Shown piece by piece: positions 8,346 to 18,024 of a stretch of DNA of 64,000 bases (its first letter is position 1; each line of letters begins with the position of its first letter). Under the pieces are notes generated by a model. The model was given only the letters and a program-made list of their open reading frames with translations. It did no database searches and was not told the DNA's origin. The DNA comes from Aldehydirespirator sp965116965 (GTDB lineage Bacteria; Actinomycetota; Acidimicrobiia; Acidimicrobiales; Aldehydirespiratoraceae): NCBI GenBank assembly GCA_965116965.1, contig OZ220743.1, forward strand, positions 186,001-250,000, given 5' to 3'. Made by a program: the position numbers and the translations under genes.

Positions 8346-8848
8346 GCCGGATCCGGCCCCGCAGGCGGGGCGACCAGCGCGGCTCGGGCACCGCCATCGG
8401 CGTGGCCGTCGTCTTCCCCATGCTGATGCTCGTCATCGTGGCGTTGCGGATGCTCACCGACTCGGCCCGCCTGGAGCAGGGGATCCACGCCGCCGCCAAC
8501 CAGGCGGCCCGCACCGCCGCCCTGTGCTGCCACTACACCGACGGGCCGCTCAGCGCGGACGCCGCGGCCAGAGCCGCCCTCGACGCCGCCGAGGGTCCCG
8601 GCAACCGCATCGAGTGCGCCAACGACTTCGCGGGCGACGCCGACATCGTGTTCGTGAGCGTCGACGACCAGGTGGTGCCCGTCGCCGCCGACGCGCCGGT
8701 GCCGCCCGGAGGCCTGGTGTTCGTGTCCGTGACCTGTCGGATCCCGCCCGCGATCCTGGGCGGCTACGGCGTCCTGGGACTCGACGCCGAGCGCACCACC
8801 ACCGCGGTGGCGTCGATCGACCCGTTCCGGCACCGCACCGGCGCATGA
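8339..8848 (+). CDS. TadE-like pseudopilin 2
   Basis: This is a second TadE/TadG-like protein, about 169 residues. RRGDQRGSGTAIGVAVVFPM shows the Gly-rich processing site and the start of the membrane helix. It is followed by the amphipathic ARLEQGIHAAANQAARTAAL segment common to TadE proteins and a Cys-containing outer domain (LCCHYTD, IECAND, VTCRIPP). The ATG at 8339 overlaps the stop of the previous gene; an ATG at 8333 would add two residues. Its own stop overlaps the next start (ATGA). Confidence 0.7.
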   Translation: MLSRIRPRRRGDQRGSGTAIGVAVVFPMLMLVIVALRMLTDSARLEQGIHAAANQAARTAALCCHYTDGPLSADAAARAALDAAEGPGNRIECANDFAGDADIVFVSVDDQVVPVAADAPVPPGGLVFVSVTCRIPPAILGGYGVLGLDAERTTTAVASIDPFRHRTGA

Positions 8849-9534
8849 CCGCCCCGCCCGCGCCGCGGCGCGCCCGCCCGACAGACCCGACCGCCCCGCC
8901 GGCAGGCCGCCGGGCCACCCACGGGCAAGCAGCACCGCCGGAGCGAGGAGACCCGGCCGCCCGGCCGGCCGAGCTGCCGCGACTTCGCATCTGCGGCCGG
9001 GTGCGCAGCTTGCGGTCGAGGCGCTCGATGGCGCTCTGGCCTGTGAGCCGGCCGGCCGGCCGCATCCGCGGCTGGGTGCGCAGCCGGGCCGGCGACCAGC
9101 GGGGCGACTACGCCATCTTCATCGCGGTCATCGCGTCGGCCCTGCTGGTGTTCGGGGCTATCGCCTACGAGGCGCCCCGGCTCAACGCCGCCCGCCAGGA
9201 CGCCCTCCACAAGGCCGGCGAGGCGGCCCGTGTGGCCGCAGGCACCGTGGCCAGCGGAGGCACCGTCGAGCAGGCCCGGCGGGCCGCCCGGGAACGCGCC
9301 CGGGCAACCCCCCTCGTCTACGGGGAGGACGTCGACATCGCCGCCGTCAACTGCGTCGGCAGCCGGTTGCAGGTGACCCTGGTCACCGGCTACTCCTTCC
9401 GCTCCCTGCTGGCCACGGTGCGGCCCCGGCAGACCATCGTGGCGTCGGCCGCGGCCGAGGCCACGCTGGTACTGCCGGGCGGCTCTCCGAGCACGCTGCA
9501 CTACCTGGCCGAGTGCCCGTTGGCGCCGCCCTAG
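8845..9534 (+). CDS. TadE/TadG-like pseudopilin 3 with long N-terminal extension
   Basis: The C-terminal 150 residues are a TadE/TadG-like pseudopilin: SRAGDQRGDYAIFIAVIASA is the processing site plus helix, followed by ARQDALHKAGEAARVAAGTV. The predicted 229-residue protein begins at an ATG overlapping the previous stop and carries about 80 Pro/Arg/Ala-rich residues before the helix, which is unusual. An internal ATG at 9028 (MALWPVSRP) would give a normal-length leader, so the true start is uncertain. The outer part has a Cys near AAVNCVG and another near AECPL. Confidence 0.6.
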   Translation: MTAPPAPRRARPTDPTAPPAGRRATHGQAAPPERGDPAARPAELPRLRICGRVRSLRSRRSMALWPVSRPAGRIRGWVRSRAGDQRGDYAIFIAVIASALLVFGAIAYEAPRLNAARQDALHKAGEAARVAAGTVASGGTVEQARRAARERARATPLVYGEDVDIAAVNCVGSRLQVTLVTGYSFRSLLATVRPRQTIVASAAAEATLVLPGGSPSTLHYLAECPLAPP

Positions 9535-9704
9535 CCCGTGTTAGCGCATCGATGCATCGCTTGTTATCATTGATCCTGCTGGATCACCTGCTCTGAACGC
9601 CTACGTGCGCTGGGAGAACCGTTGCTTGAGTACTACCTTCCGTCCGGGCCCGACCGGCCGGCTCGAGATCGAAGTGGGGCAGGCCCGACCGCCGGTGCGC
9701 GGCT
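9535..9704 (+). promoter_or_regulatory. Intergenic gap with possible promoter
   Basis: This is the largest gap inside the Tad series. TATCAT at 9565-9570 stands out as a -10-like box in a locally AT-rich stretch, but no convincing -35 lies 16-18 bp upstream. It may start a second transcript for the LysM and ABC-transporter genes. Confidence 0.3.
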
Positions 9705-12482
9705 GTGAGACGCTCCCTCAAGCCGGCCCAGCTGTACACGCTCCTCGCCCTGGTGCTGGTGGGCGCCCCGCTGGCCGCGCTCCTGCTGCTGGGCGCTCCC
9801 GATCTGGCCCTGCCATCGGAATGGTCGACCGCCCGGTCCAACATCGACGACGGGACATACCGGAACAGCACCGCCGTCAACATCATCTCGCTGGTCGTGC
9901 TGCTCGGTTGGGGCGCCTGCGCGTGGATGCTGGCGTCGAACCTGATCCGGCGGCGCAGGGCCGCGGGAGCTGACGGCGCCGCCATGACCGATCGCGAGGA
10001 CTTCGAGCCCGGCGGCGCCGCCGGGCTCGACGACTGGCCCGACACGGCCACCGAGCACGGCGACGACCTCTTCTGGAAGCCGTCGCAGAACGACCCCCCC
10101 GGCGGCGCGGCCTCCCATGCCGGCATGGACGCGGCCTCCCATGCCGGCATGCCCGAGGGCGCAGCCGACGAGGCGGTGTCCGACGCCGAGATCGTCAACG
10201 ATTCCCCGGGCGCCCCGCCGAGCGAGCCGCCCATGATCGTTCCGGTGCGGGCCTACTACTTCGCCCGGGCCGAGGACACGCTGCGCAGCATCTCGGCGCA
10301 GTTCCTCCAGACGCCGACGCGATGGGAGGAGTTGCGGGCGCTGAACACGGCCAGCCCCGGGGTCGCCGGCGCCGGACCGGACACCGTGCTCCCGCCCGGC
10401 ACCGCGCTGGCCCTGCCGGGCGACCCCCTGCCCTGGGGCAAGCCCGACCCGGTGTACCTGTGGACCCTCGCGGAGAAATTCCTGTTCACCGCCTGGGGCC
10501 GGGAGCCGACGCCGGAGGAGGTCGTCCCGTTCTGGCGCGGGCTGACCAGCGGCTCCCAGCTCGGCAGCGGCGACTTCGCCATTCCGGAGCATCTCGCCGC
10601 CACCGAGTCCGTCAAGGGAGCAGTCGAGCCACCGGCCGAACCCCAGCCAGAACCGCCAGCCGCAGAACCGCCAGCCGCAGAACCACCACCCGCCACAGAA
10701 CCGCCGCCCAGCCACGAACCACCACCCACCACAGAACCACCACCAGCCGTTCCCGACGAGCTAGGACCACCACCCGTCTACGAACCGCCGCCCGCCGTTC
10801 CCGACGAACTAGGACCACCACCCGTCTACGAACCACCACCCGTCTACGAACCACCACCAGCCGTTCCCGACGAACTAGGACCACCACCCGTCTACGAACC
10901 GCCACCCAGCCACGAACCACCACCCACACCGGTCGGAGCGCCGGTGCCGCCCAGCCACGAACCGCCACCCGTCTACGAACCACCACCCGCCACAGAACCA
11001 CCACCCACCACAGAACCACCACCCACCACAGAACCACCACCCGTCTACGAACCGCCGACCAGCCACGAACCACCACCCGCACCGGTCGGAGCGCCGGTGC
11101 CGCCCAGCCACGAACCGCCACCCGTCTACGAACCACCACCCGCCACAGAACCACCACCCACACCGGTCGGAGCGCCGGTGCCGCCCAGCCACGAGCCACC
11201 ACCCGTCTACGAACCACCACCCGCCACAGAACCACCACCCACACCGGTCGGAGCGCCGGTGCCGCCCAGCCACGAGCCACCACCCGTCTACGAACCACCA
11301 CCCGCCACAGAACCACCACCCACACCGGTCGGAGCGCCGGTGCCGCCCAGCCACGAACCACCACCCGCCACAGAACCACCACCCGCGTCGCCGGGCCCGC
11401 CCGACGTCGACCTAGGGCCGATCGAGCCGGAAACGCCCTATGTCGAGACGGAGGCTCCCCCGATGCCGACGTTCATGCCGTCGCTCATGGGAGCCGATGA
11501 CATGACCCCGACGGCCGAGGCTCGGGTGGTGTCCTCCTCGAATCGCAGCCTGGCCGGAACGGCCATCGGCGACGCCATGATGCTGTTCCAGCTGTCCCGG
11601 ATCCGGCGACGGCGCCGCGGCGGGAGCCAGACCGCGGCCGACCCCATGGAGGAGTCCCTCAGGCGGAGTGCCCGAGTCGACACGCTCAACCTCATCGAGG
11701 CCGCCATGCGCCATTTGAGGGCGGTGACCGTGGGGCGTCTGCGGGAGAAGCCCGCCGTGCTGGCGGTGAGGGTCGGCACCTACGGCTTCGAGGTGCTGCT
11801 CAGCCGCCCAATCGAGGTGCCCGAGGGGTGGCAGACGGCGTCGCAGGGCCATGTGCTGGAGCTGCCGCCAGGGGTCACCGCCGAGGATCTCGACGCTGTG
11901 GGCCAGGGCCCTTCGCTGTGCCCCGCGCTGGTCCCGGTCGGCGACACCGTGGAGGGCCCCCTGCTGTTGAACATCGAGGAGATCGGCTGCCTCGTCGTGT
12001 CCGGGCCCGGCTCCCCCTCCGTCAACCTGCTCAACGCCATCGTCGGCACACTCGGAGCCTCGCCGCTGGCCGGAGACATCCGCATCATCACAGTGGGGAT
12101 GGACATCCCCACCGGCCTAGTCGGCTGGGACAAGGTCCACTCCACCAGCTTCGACTCCCCCGAGCTCGAGGAGCTCCTCACCGCGGCTCAGGCCGGCGGC
12201 AGCGCCTCCCTCGACGTCCTGGTGGTGGGCCCCGGCAACGACCTGCTCATCCAGCGGGCCGGCCAGGCCACCGCCACGCCGGGGGCCCGCCTCGCCCTCG
12301 TCGGAGCGACCTCGTCCGTGGCGGCCCGATGGCCGTGGCGGATCCATGTGGACGAGACCACCACCGCCGTCGTGCATCCCATCGCCTGCACCATGGCCGC
12401 CGCCCAGGTGATGGCCCCAGCCATGACCCAGCTGTTGAGCGACGGCGGGGATCCCGCACTGCTCACTCCCCCGAGTTTCTAG
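9705..12482 (+). CDS. LysM-domain Tad-associated membrane protein with proline-rich repeats
   Basis: This is a 925-residue protein of the kind found in actinobacterial Tad clusters. Two membrane helices lie near residues 10-30 and 55-82, then an Arg-rich loop. A LysM-like segment is at about residues 180-245 (VRAYYFARAEDTLRSISAQF and LPPGTALALPG), suggesting cell-wall contact. From about residue 305 to 565 the protein is almost only Pro, Glu, Thr, Val, Tyr and His (PPPVYEPPPATEPP type repeats). The last 330 residues form a globular domain (KPAVLAVRVGTYGFEVLLSR, LLLNIEEIGCLVVSGPG) resembling the domain that follows LysM in these proteins, but I see no transcriptional activator domain at the end. 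The start is GTG. The next gene begins at the very next base. Confidence 0.65.
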   Translation: MRRSLKPAQLYTLLALVLVGAPLAALLLLGAPDLALPSEWSTARSNIDDGTYRNSTAVNIISLVVLLGWGACAWMLASNLIRRRRAAGADGAAMTDREDFEPGGAAGLDDWPDTATEHGDDLFWKPSQNDPPGGAASHAGMDAASHAGMPEGAADEAVSDAEIVNDSPGAPPSEPPMIVPVRAYYFARAEDTLRSISAQFLQTPTRWEELRALNTASPGVAGAGPDTVLPPGTALALPGDPLPWGKPDPVYLWTLAEKFLFTAWGREPTPEEVVPFWRGLTSGSQLGSGDFAIPEHLAATESVKGAVEPPAEPQPEPPAAEPPAAEPPPATEPPPSHEPPPTTEPPPAVPDELGPPPVYEPPPAVPDELGPPPVYEPPPVYEPPPAVPDELGPPPVYEPPPSHEPPPTPVGAPVPPSHEPPPVYEPPPATEPPPTTEPPPTTEPPPVYEPPTSHEPPPAPVGAPVPPSHEPPPVYEPPPATEPPPTPVGAPVPPSHEPPPVYEPPPATEPPPTPVGAPVPPSHEPPPVYEPPPATEPPPTPVGAPVPPSHEPPPATEPPPASPGPPDVDLGPIEPETPYVETEAPPMPTFMPSLMGADDMTPTAEARVVSSSNRSLAGTAIGDAMMLFQLSRIRRRRRGGSQTAADPMEESLRRSARVDTLNLIEAAMRHLRAVTVGRLREKPAVLAVRVGTYGFEVLLSRPIEVPEGWQTASQGHVLELPPGVTAEDLDAVGQGPSLCPALVPVGDTVEGPLLLNIEEIGCLVVSGPGSPSVNLLNAIVGTLGASPLAGDIRIITVGMDIPTGLVGWDKVHSTSFDSPELEELLTAAQAGGSASLDVLVVGPGNDLLIQRAGQATATPGARLALVGATSSVAARWPWRIHVDETTTAVVHPIACTMAAAQVMAPAMTQLLSDGGDPALLTPPSF
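10700..11385 (+). repeat. Degenerate and 81-bp tandem repeats in the LysM gene
   Basis: A block of short Pro-codon repeats ends in near-identical 81-bp units. The CACCGGTCGG landmark recurs at 11161, 11242 and 11323, exactly 81 bp (27 codons) apart, with more diverged relatives upstream near 10927 and 11079. The period preserves reading frame. Confidence 0.85.
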
Positions 12483-14048
12483 ATGACGAACCCGACTCCC
12501 GTCCACCGAGCGCTCCTCGCCGCGTCGCTGCTCACCGTGGCCGCCTGCGGGGGAGGCAGCGGCGACCAGGGCGCAACGTCGACGGGCAGTGTGGAGGCCG
12601 TGCCCGCGGAGGGCGCCCCGGCGGCCGGCGCCGCGTCCGGCGACTTCCTGTCCACCCGGCCCGGCGCCGGCATCGCCGCCGCCGGCGGGAACCCGCAGAC
12701 CGTGAGGGGCCAGAACCCCTGTGACCGGCCGGACGGACCGGCCGACCCGATCACGGTCGCCTACGCGGGCGCCAATCTGGCCGAACTGGAGGACATCGGC
12801 CTGGAATCGATCATCATAGAGGAGCCCGGACTCGTCATCGAGGCGTATATCAACGAAGTGAACTTCAACGGCGGGATCAACGGTCACTGCATCGAATTCG
12901 CCAACCATCTGTGGAGCCTCGCCGACCCGATGGCCACCCTGATGCAGATCTGCGCCGAGCTGCCTGCGCAGCAGCCCGCCTTCCACTTCACACTCACCAT
13001 TACCGACGCCCTGCTGGAATGCCTCACCCTCGACGCCCAGGTTCCGACTGTCGGTCTGTATGCCTCCACCAAGGGCGCGACGTTCGTCCGCAACGTTGAG
13101 ACCCGCGGCGGCCTGTTCGTCGACGACGGCACGGTGGAGAGCCTGCTGGCCAACAGCCTGGACGGCGCCCTCACGGCTGGAGTGATCAACACCAGCGACC
13201 GCTTGGGACTGCTGCACGGAAGCGGGCCCAGTGCCGGAATGGGTCTCATGGAATCCGAGGGCATCATCCGCAGGTTCGGTTTCGCGAGCCTCTCCGCGGC
13301 CAAGATCCCATCCGGGTACGGGGATCTCGGCCTGCTGCTGTCCGAGAAGAGGGTGCGCCTGCTCGAGGCCGGCCTGTCCCAGGACGAGATCGAGGAGGCC
13401 GAACAGGTCCGCTCGTCCCTGCCTCCCGAGCAGGCTGCGCTGTACACCGAGATGGAGGAGTTCTACATCCAGACCGCCGAGCAGTTCAGGGACGCAGGAG
13501 TCACGGCCGTGGTGTCGACGTCGTCCTGGACGGACCTGCGACGGATGATGCGGGCCGCGGAACTCATCGACTGGACCCCGACCTGGGTGGCCAACGATCT
13601 CCAGCCCCCGACGGTGCTCCTGGCCGACGCCCCCGCGCGCCAGGCGAGGAACCTGGTCCTGATCAGCTCCAGGCGGGCCGCCGGCGACGATGTGCCGGAG
13701 CTGGACCAGGACTGCATCACGCTGCGAAACACGGCGTCGGAGGCGGCGCCGTTCTCCCACCGGCGCCACAGCGACGCATGGACGCTCATCACGTCCATCT
13801 GCGACTACCTGGACGTGACGTTCGCGGCGATGACCCGGATCGACGGGCCGATCACTCAGGAGACGTTCGTCGAGGCAATGACCGACACCCACTACGAGAC
13901 GGGTATCGGGAACCTCATCACCTTCCCGTCCAGGAACTCCAGTGGAGCCGATCGGTTCCGGGTGCTGCAAGCCGACCCGGACTGCGTCCTGAACTACTGG
14001 GGATGCATGCGCTCGACGACCGGCTGGCTCACGCCCGCGATTCGATGA
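12483..14048 (+). CDS. Substrate-binding lipoprotein, LIV-type (type I fold)
   Basis: This is an extracytoplasmic lipoprotein of the periplasmic-binding-protein type I superfamily (branched-chain amino acid receptor family). Residues 1-22 are a lipoprotein signal with lipobox LTVAAC and Cys22. A Gly/Ala/Thr-rich linker follows. The binding-protein part starts near residue 88 (DPITVAYAGANLAELEDIG) and includes INEVNFNGGINGHCIEF, a signature-like stretch of this family. Several Cys residues are unusual for it. The gene begins immediately after the LysM gene and overlaps the next lipoprotein gene (ATGA). No LIV-type permease is nearby, so it may act as a sensor or receptor rather than a transporter subunit. 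Confidence 0.75.
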   Translation: MTNPTPVHRALLAASLLTVAACGGGSGDQGATSTGSVEAVPAEGAPAAGAASGDFLSTRPGAGIAAAGGNPQTVRGQNPCDRPDGPADPITVAYAGANLAELEDIGLESIIIEEPGLVIEAYINEVNFNGGINGHCIEFANHLWSLADPMATLMQICAELPAQQPAFHFTLTITDALLECLTLDAQVPTVGLYASTKGATFVRNVETRGGLFVDDGTVESLLANSLDGALTAGVINTSDRLGLLHGSGPSAGMGLMESEGIIRRFGFASLSAAKIPSGYGDLGLLLSEKRVRLLEAGLSQDEIEEAEQVRSSLPPEQAALYTEMEEFYIQTAEQFRDAGVTAVVSTSSWTDLRRMMRAAELIDWTPTWVANDLQPPTVLLADAPARQARNLVLISSRRAAGDDVPELDQDCITLRNTASEAAPFSHRRHSDAWTLITSICDYLDVTFAAMTRIDGPITQETFVEAMTDTHYETGIGNLITFPSRNSSGADRFRVLQADPDCVLNYWGCMRSTTGWLTPAIR

Positions 14049-15139
14049 CGGACCGGCTGAAACATGCACGCGAAACGCCTGACGTGACCGTTCGCTCCGC
14101 TCTGCCGATCTCCGGAGCCGTCCTCGCCGCCGCGCTTCTGCTAGCGGCCTCGTGCGGCTCGGTCGCGGAGTCGGCCGGCGGGACCTCGGGGCAGGCGGCG
14201 CCCGCGCGGGTCCGCCTCGCGCTGACCCCCGACCCGGTCTGGCAATGGCTCGATGACTCCGGCACGGTCGCCCGGTTCGAGGCGACCCACAACATCCGGA
14301 TCGAGGCCAGCCAACCCTTCGACCCGTTCTCGGCGTTCGCCGGCGATCACGCCGACGTCGTGGTCGTCGACGCTCTGGAAGTGCCCCAGTTCGCCGAGCA
14401 GTCCGGTCGCGAGCCGGTGATCGTCGGCCAGTTGGCGTCCGACCGGAGCATCGTGGCCGTGAGGCGCAATTCTCAGGCCGAGACGCTGAGCGACCTGCTC
14501 GAGGCCACCATCGCGGTGGACAGCTCCATCGGCCGCGTCCTGCTGTGGGGCCTGATCGCCGACTCCAAGCACGACATGGACTTCCGGGCAGAAGGCAGCC
14601 CCGACATCAGCATCACGATCGTGGAGCCCGGAAGCGTCGCCGACCTCGTGATGAGGGGGGATGCCGACGCCTGCATCTGCCTGCCGGAGTTCAGCGCGTC
14701 GCACCTCGCCAGCGGCATGCTGCGCCCACTCTACGGAGGCCGGAGCGCGGCCGAGATCTACGCCAAGGACGTGATCTCCCAAAGTCTGTTGAGGCCGATC
14801 GCCGACGTGTTCGTGGCCGACAGGCAATGGCTGTCCCAGAACCGCCGTGCGGCCGAGGCGCTGCTCGAGCTGTGGCAGGTGGGACTGGACAACTGGGCCG
14901 GCGGCAAGGAGCAGATCATCGCCGACTACCCTCACCTGTTCTCGGTGCGGACCGCGGAGGAAGTCGACTGGATGACAGCCCACGCGAACAAACGGGACTG
15001 GGTGTCCCGTTCGGTCTACTTGACGGAAGACAACCTGAGGCTCCAGGACGACATGTTCGCCAGGATGCGCCGCACCGGGCTGATCCCCGACGACACCGTC
15101 GCACCGCCGCTCGACCTGTCGTATGCGGCGGACCGGTAG
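14045..15139 (+). CDS. Substrate-binding lipoprotein, SsuA/NMT1-like (type II fold)
   Basis: This is probably the binding component of the downstream ABC importer. I start it at the ATG overlapping the previous stop. A 40-residue N-terminus ends in the lipobox LLLAASC. The mature part follows the SsuA/TauA/NMT1 pattern: RLALTPDPVWQWLDDSG, ADVVVVDALEVPQFAEQSG (domain crossover), LSDLLEATIAVDSSIGRVLL and a hinge-returning region VMRGDADACICLPEF. The C-terminal part (QWLSQNRRAAEALLELWQVG) is the usual end of such proteins. The ligand cannot be read from sequence; sulfonates, nitrate-like anions and pyrimidine precursors are all transported by relatives. Confidence 0.75.
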   Translation: MTDRLKHARETPDVTVRSALPISGAVLAAALLLAASCGSVAESAGGTSGQAAPARVRLALTPDPVWQWLDDSGTVARFEATHNIRIEASQPFDPFSAFAGDHADVVVVDALEVPQFAEQSGREPVIVGQLASDRSIVAVRRNSQAETLSDLLEATIAVDSSIGRVLLWGLIADSKHDMDFRAEGSPDISITIVEPGSVADLVMRGDADACICLPEFSASHLASGMLRPLYGGRSAAEIYAKDVISQSLLRPIADVFVADRQWLSQNRRAAEALLELWQVGLDNWAGGKEQIIADYPHLFSVRTAEEVDWMTAHANKRDWVSRSVYLTEDNLRLQDDMFARMRRTGLIPDDTVAPPLDLSYAADR

Positions 15140-15154
15140 GGAGGACTACACGGC

Positions 15155-15979
15155 ATGACGACAGTTCCCGCCATCACGCCCGACGCCATGTCGGCGCTGT
15201 CGGTGCGAGAAATGCGCCGCGCGGTCGTGCGCCGCTGGCTGTTCCGGTTCAGCGTGTTCATCGGCTGGGTCGCGTTCGTCGCGATCTGGTACCTGTGCTC
15301 GAGGCTGGTCTTCGACACCCACCAGCTCCCCGAGCCCCACGTCGTGGCCCGCGAGACCTGGAACGTCATCACCGAGGGGGGCTTCGTCGGCGACATACAG
15401 GCCAGCCTCACCCGGCTGCTGGGAGGCTTCCTCCTCGCGGTCGTCGCGAGCGCCGGCCTGGGCTGGCTCATCGTCCACAACGCCTGGTGGCGCACCCTGC
15501 TGCGCACCATCGTCCAGCTGGTGGTGAGCACCCCCATCGTGAGCCTGGCCGTCCTCACCCTGGTCGTGTTCGGCGTCTCGTCCGTGGGACCGACCGTCGC
15601 CACCGCTCTGGTGGCCACTCCCTACCTGGTGATGAATGTGGCCCAGGGCCTCGCCGGGATCGACAACCATCTCATCGTGATGAGCGAGTCCTTCGGGCGG
15701 ACCCGTTCCCAGATCATCTCGGGCGTGCTGCTGCCCTCTTCGGTCATATCTCTGCTGACCGGAGCCCGGGTGGCCTTCGCGGTGGCCTGGCGCATGGAAC
15801 TCCTCGCCGAGATCTTCGCCGCCTCCGACGGGGTGGGATTCCAGATCCGCCGCAGCTTCGAGAGCTACGACATCAGGGGGATGATCGCTTGGACGGTGCT
15901 GTTCGTCGCCGTGATGCTCATCTTCGAGAACCTGGTCTTCCGCCAGATCGAGAACCGACTACAGGCGCGCACCGGGTAG
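15155..15979 (+). CDS. ABC transporter permease 1 (SsuC-like)
   Basis: This is an inner-membrane permease of the nitrate/sulfonate/taurine importer family. The 274 residues hold about six membrane helices, and the EAA-loop region that contacts the ATPase is at about 170-200 (MSESFGRTRSQIISGVLLPS followed by SVISLLTGARVAFAVAW). GGAGGA lies 11 bp upstream of the ATG. It follows the SsuA-like lipoprotein by 15 bp and is paired with a second, different permease, so the transporter would be a heterodimer. Confidence 0.88.
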   Translation: MTTVPAITPDAMSALSVREMRRAVVRRWLFRFSVFIGWVAFVAIWYLCSRLVFDTHQLPEPHVVARETWNVITEGGFVGDIQASLTRLLGGFLLAVVASAGLGWLIVHNAWWRTLLRTIVQLVVSTPIVSLAVLTLVVFGVSSVGPTVATALVATPYLVMNVAQGLAGIDNHLIVMSESFGRTRSQIISGVLLPSSVISLLTGARVAFAVAWRMELLAEIFAASDGVGFQIRRSFESYDIRGMIAWTVLFVAVMLIFENLVFRQIENRLQARTG

Positions 15980-16009
15980 CGCCCGCAGACACTGAGGCCC
16001 AACCACGCC

Positions 16010-17152
16010 ATGACCGACACCCCCCAACACAGCCAGCAACCGCCGGTGCGGGAAGAGCCCCCGGGCCATGCCCCCTCCGGCGCCGTGCCGCCCTCGACGC
16101 CGGCCGCACCCGCGCCGGCCGCACCCGCGCCGGCCGCACCGGCCGCACCAGCCGCACCCGCGCCAGCCGCACCGGCCGCACCCGCGCCAGCCGCACCGGC
16201 CGCACCCGCGCCGGCCGCACCCGCGCCGGCCGCACCCGCGCCGGGGCCGCAGGGGCCGGCGCCCTATGCCCGCGGGTACCAGAACCTTCCCGGCCTCGGT
16301 GGGGAGCAGCTCCTCCCGCCCGACGGCCCCCACCTCCCCTCACCCCGCCGGGCGCTGCACCGGCCGTGGGTCGTGCAGCTCATAGCCTTCGCGCTCCTGC
16401 TCGCCTTCTGGCAGTACCTCACCGTGGCCAGCGAGCGGGTCCCGAGCATCGAGCAGGTGCTGTCCTTCATGGCCACCGAGATCAGCGGCGGCTCCCACGG
16501 CGGGATGCTCTCGGGCGAATTCTGGGGACCGCTGGGCCTGAGCCTCCAGCGCTACGCCATCGGCCTGGCCATCGGCATACCCGCCGGAGCGGTCCTGGGA
16601 CTGCTGATCGGCTCCTCCGCCTGGGCTCGGGGACTGCTCAACGACACCACACTCGTGCTGCTGGCGCTGCCCGCGGTGGTGTGGGCCTTCCTGGCCTCGC
16701 TGTGGTTCGGCCTCACATCGACCGCCCCGATCATGGCGGTGGCGCTGACCGCCATCCCGTTCGTGGCCATCAACCTGAGCACCGGCGTGCGCAACATCGA
16801 CCCCGCGCTGATCGAGATGTCCAAGTCTTACAAGGTCACCCGCCGCAACCGCGTGGTGGAGCTGCTCCTCGGCGGCACGCTGCCCAACGCCTTCACCGGC
16901 GTCCGGCTGGCGTTCACCACCGGATGGAACAGCCTGCTGATCGTGGAGTGGTTCGGGGCGACCGCCGGGGTCGGCTGGCGGGCCCGCTTCTGGTACGACG
17001 CCCTGCGCTACCCCGGGTTCGTGGGGTGGGTGTTCCTGTTCGTGCTGCTGATCACGCTGCTCGACCGTCTCGTGCTGCGGCGGCTCGAGCGCCGCGCCTT
17101 CCAATGGAACCAGAAGCCGACGCTCACCTTCGCCGACGACTGGGGCGTGTGA
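16010..17152 (+). CDS. ABC transporter permease 2 with Ala-Pro N-terminal arm
   Basis: This is a second SsuC-like permease. The membrane domain begins near residue 120 (WVVQLIAFALLLAFWQYLTV), with the EAA region at about 265-295 (IEMSKSYKVTRRNRVVELLL then GGTLPNAFTGVRLAFTTGW). The first 85 residues are an Ala/Pro low-complexity arm made of APAAPAP-type units, predicted cytoplasmic, which is not normal for this family. It lies between permease 1 and the ATPase gene and should pair with both. Confidence 0.85.
   Translation: MTDTPQHSQQPPVREEPPGHAPSGAVPPSTPAAPAPAAPAPAAPAAPAAPAPAAPAAPAPAAPAAPAPAAPAPAAPAPGPQGPAPYARGYQNLPGLGGEQLLPPDGPHLPSPRRALHRPWVVQLIAFALLLAFWQYLTVASERVPSIEQVLSFMATEISGGSHGGMLSGEFWGPLGLSLQRYAIGLAIGIPAGAVLGLLIGSSAWARGLLNDTTLVLLALPAVVWAFLASLWFGLTSTAPIMAVALTAIPFVAINLSTGVRNIDPALIEMSKSYKVTRRNRVVELLLGGTLPNAFTGVRLAFTTGWNSLLIVEWFGATAGVGWRARFWYDALRYPGFVGWVFLFVLLITLLDRLVLRRLERRAFQWNQKPTLTFADDWGV
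16090..16248 (+). repeat. Short Ala-Pro codon repeats in permease 2
   Basis: Units of about 9-15 bp built on GCCGCACCCGCGCCG alternate through this stretch and encode the Ala-Pro arm. The array is imperfect and in frame. Confidence 0.75.
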
Positions 17153-17204
17153 GCACGGCACCGGACCGACCGACACTTACACAGGACCAACGGAGGAAGT
17201 ACCC

Positions 17205-17972
17205 ATGGCGACAGTCCTGATAGAGAACCTGACCAAGATATACCCCCCGACGATCACCCACCCCCACCGGGTGCAGGCCCTCGGGGGGGTCAACATGTCG
17301 GTCACCGGCAACGTGTTCGTGGCCGTGCTCGGCCCCTCGGGCAGCGGCAAGACCACCCTGCTCAACATCGTGGCCGGTGTGGAGACGCCCACCTCGGGAA
17401 CGGTGCGATCCGTCCAGGACGGTGTGCCCGCCCGGATCGGCTACGTGTTCCAGGAGCCCCGGCTCCTGCCGTGGCGCACCGTGCTCAACAACATGCTGTA
17501 CGTGCAGGACCGCAAGTCGGACCGGGCCAAGCGGGAGGCCGAGTTCTACCTGACCATGGTGGGGCTCAACGAGGTCGCCCACCTGTACCCGTCGCAGCTG
17601 TCGGCCGGCATGCAGCAGCGGGTCGGCATCGCCCGGGCGTTCCTGGTGAACCCCGACATCCTGTTGATGGACGAGCCCTTCAGCCACATGGACGCCCTGA
17701 CCGGGCGGTCGCTGCGCGAGTACCTCCAGAGGGTGTGGCTGCACACCCGCAAGACAGCCCTGTTCGTCACCCACGACGTGTCCGAGGCGGTGGAGCTGGC
17801 CGACCGGATCCTGATGCTGCGGCCCGGCGGGGTGGTGTTCGACGACATCCCCATCGACCTGCCCAGGCCCCGCCGGACCGACGACCCCGCGGTCCGGGCC
17901 GTGGAGGGCGAGGTGCTGCGCCGGTTCGACTCCATGGAGGCCGCAGTGCGCTTCGGAGCGCAGGCCCGCTAG
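17205..17972 (+). CDS. ABC transporter ATPase (SsuB/TauB-like)
   Basis: This is the cytoplasmic ATPase of the importer. The motifs are complete: Walker A GPSGSGKTT at residues 43-51, the signature LSAGMQQRVGIAR near 132-144, Walker B ILLMDEPF near 152-159 and the H-loop FVTHDVSE near 187. The 255-residue length is normal. GGAGGA is placed about 9 bp before the ATG. It closes the transporter set of lipoprotein, two permeases and ATPase. Confidence 0.92.
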   Translation: MATVLIENLTKIYPPTITHPHRVQALGGVNMSVTGNVFVAVLGPSGSGKTTLLNIVAGVETPTSGTVRSVQDGVPARIGYVFQEPRLLPWRTVLNNMLYVQDRKSDRAKREAEFYLTMVGLNEVAHLYPSQLSAGMQQRVGIARAFLVNPDILLMDEPFSHMDALTGRSLREYLQRVWLHTRKTALFVTHDVSEAVELADRILMLRPGGVVFDDIPIDLPRPRRTDDPAVRAVEGEVLRRFDSMEAAVRFGAQAR

Positions 17973-18024
17973 TCGAGGCGAACCCGGTCGCGACGACGGC
18001 GCACGGATCGGAGCCACCGTCAGC

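Noticed and set aside
14545..17220. An 891-codon open frame over the lipoprotein and permease genes
   Set aside because: It is Arg/His/Pro-rich with no domain and overlaps three well-supported genes in another frame.
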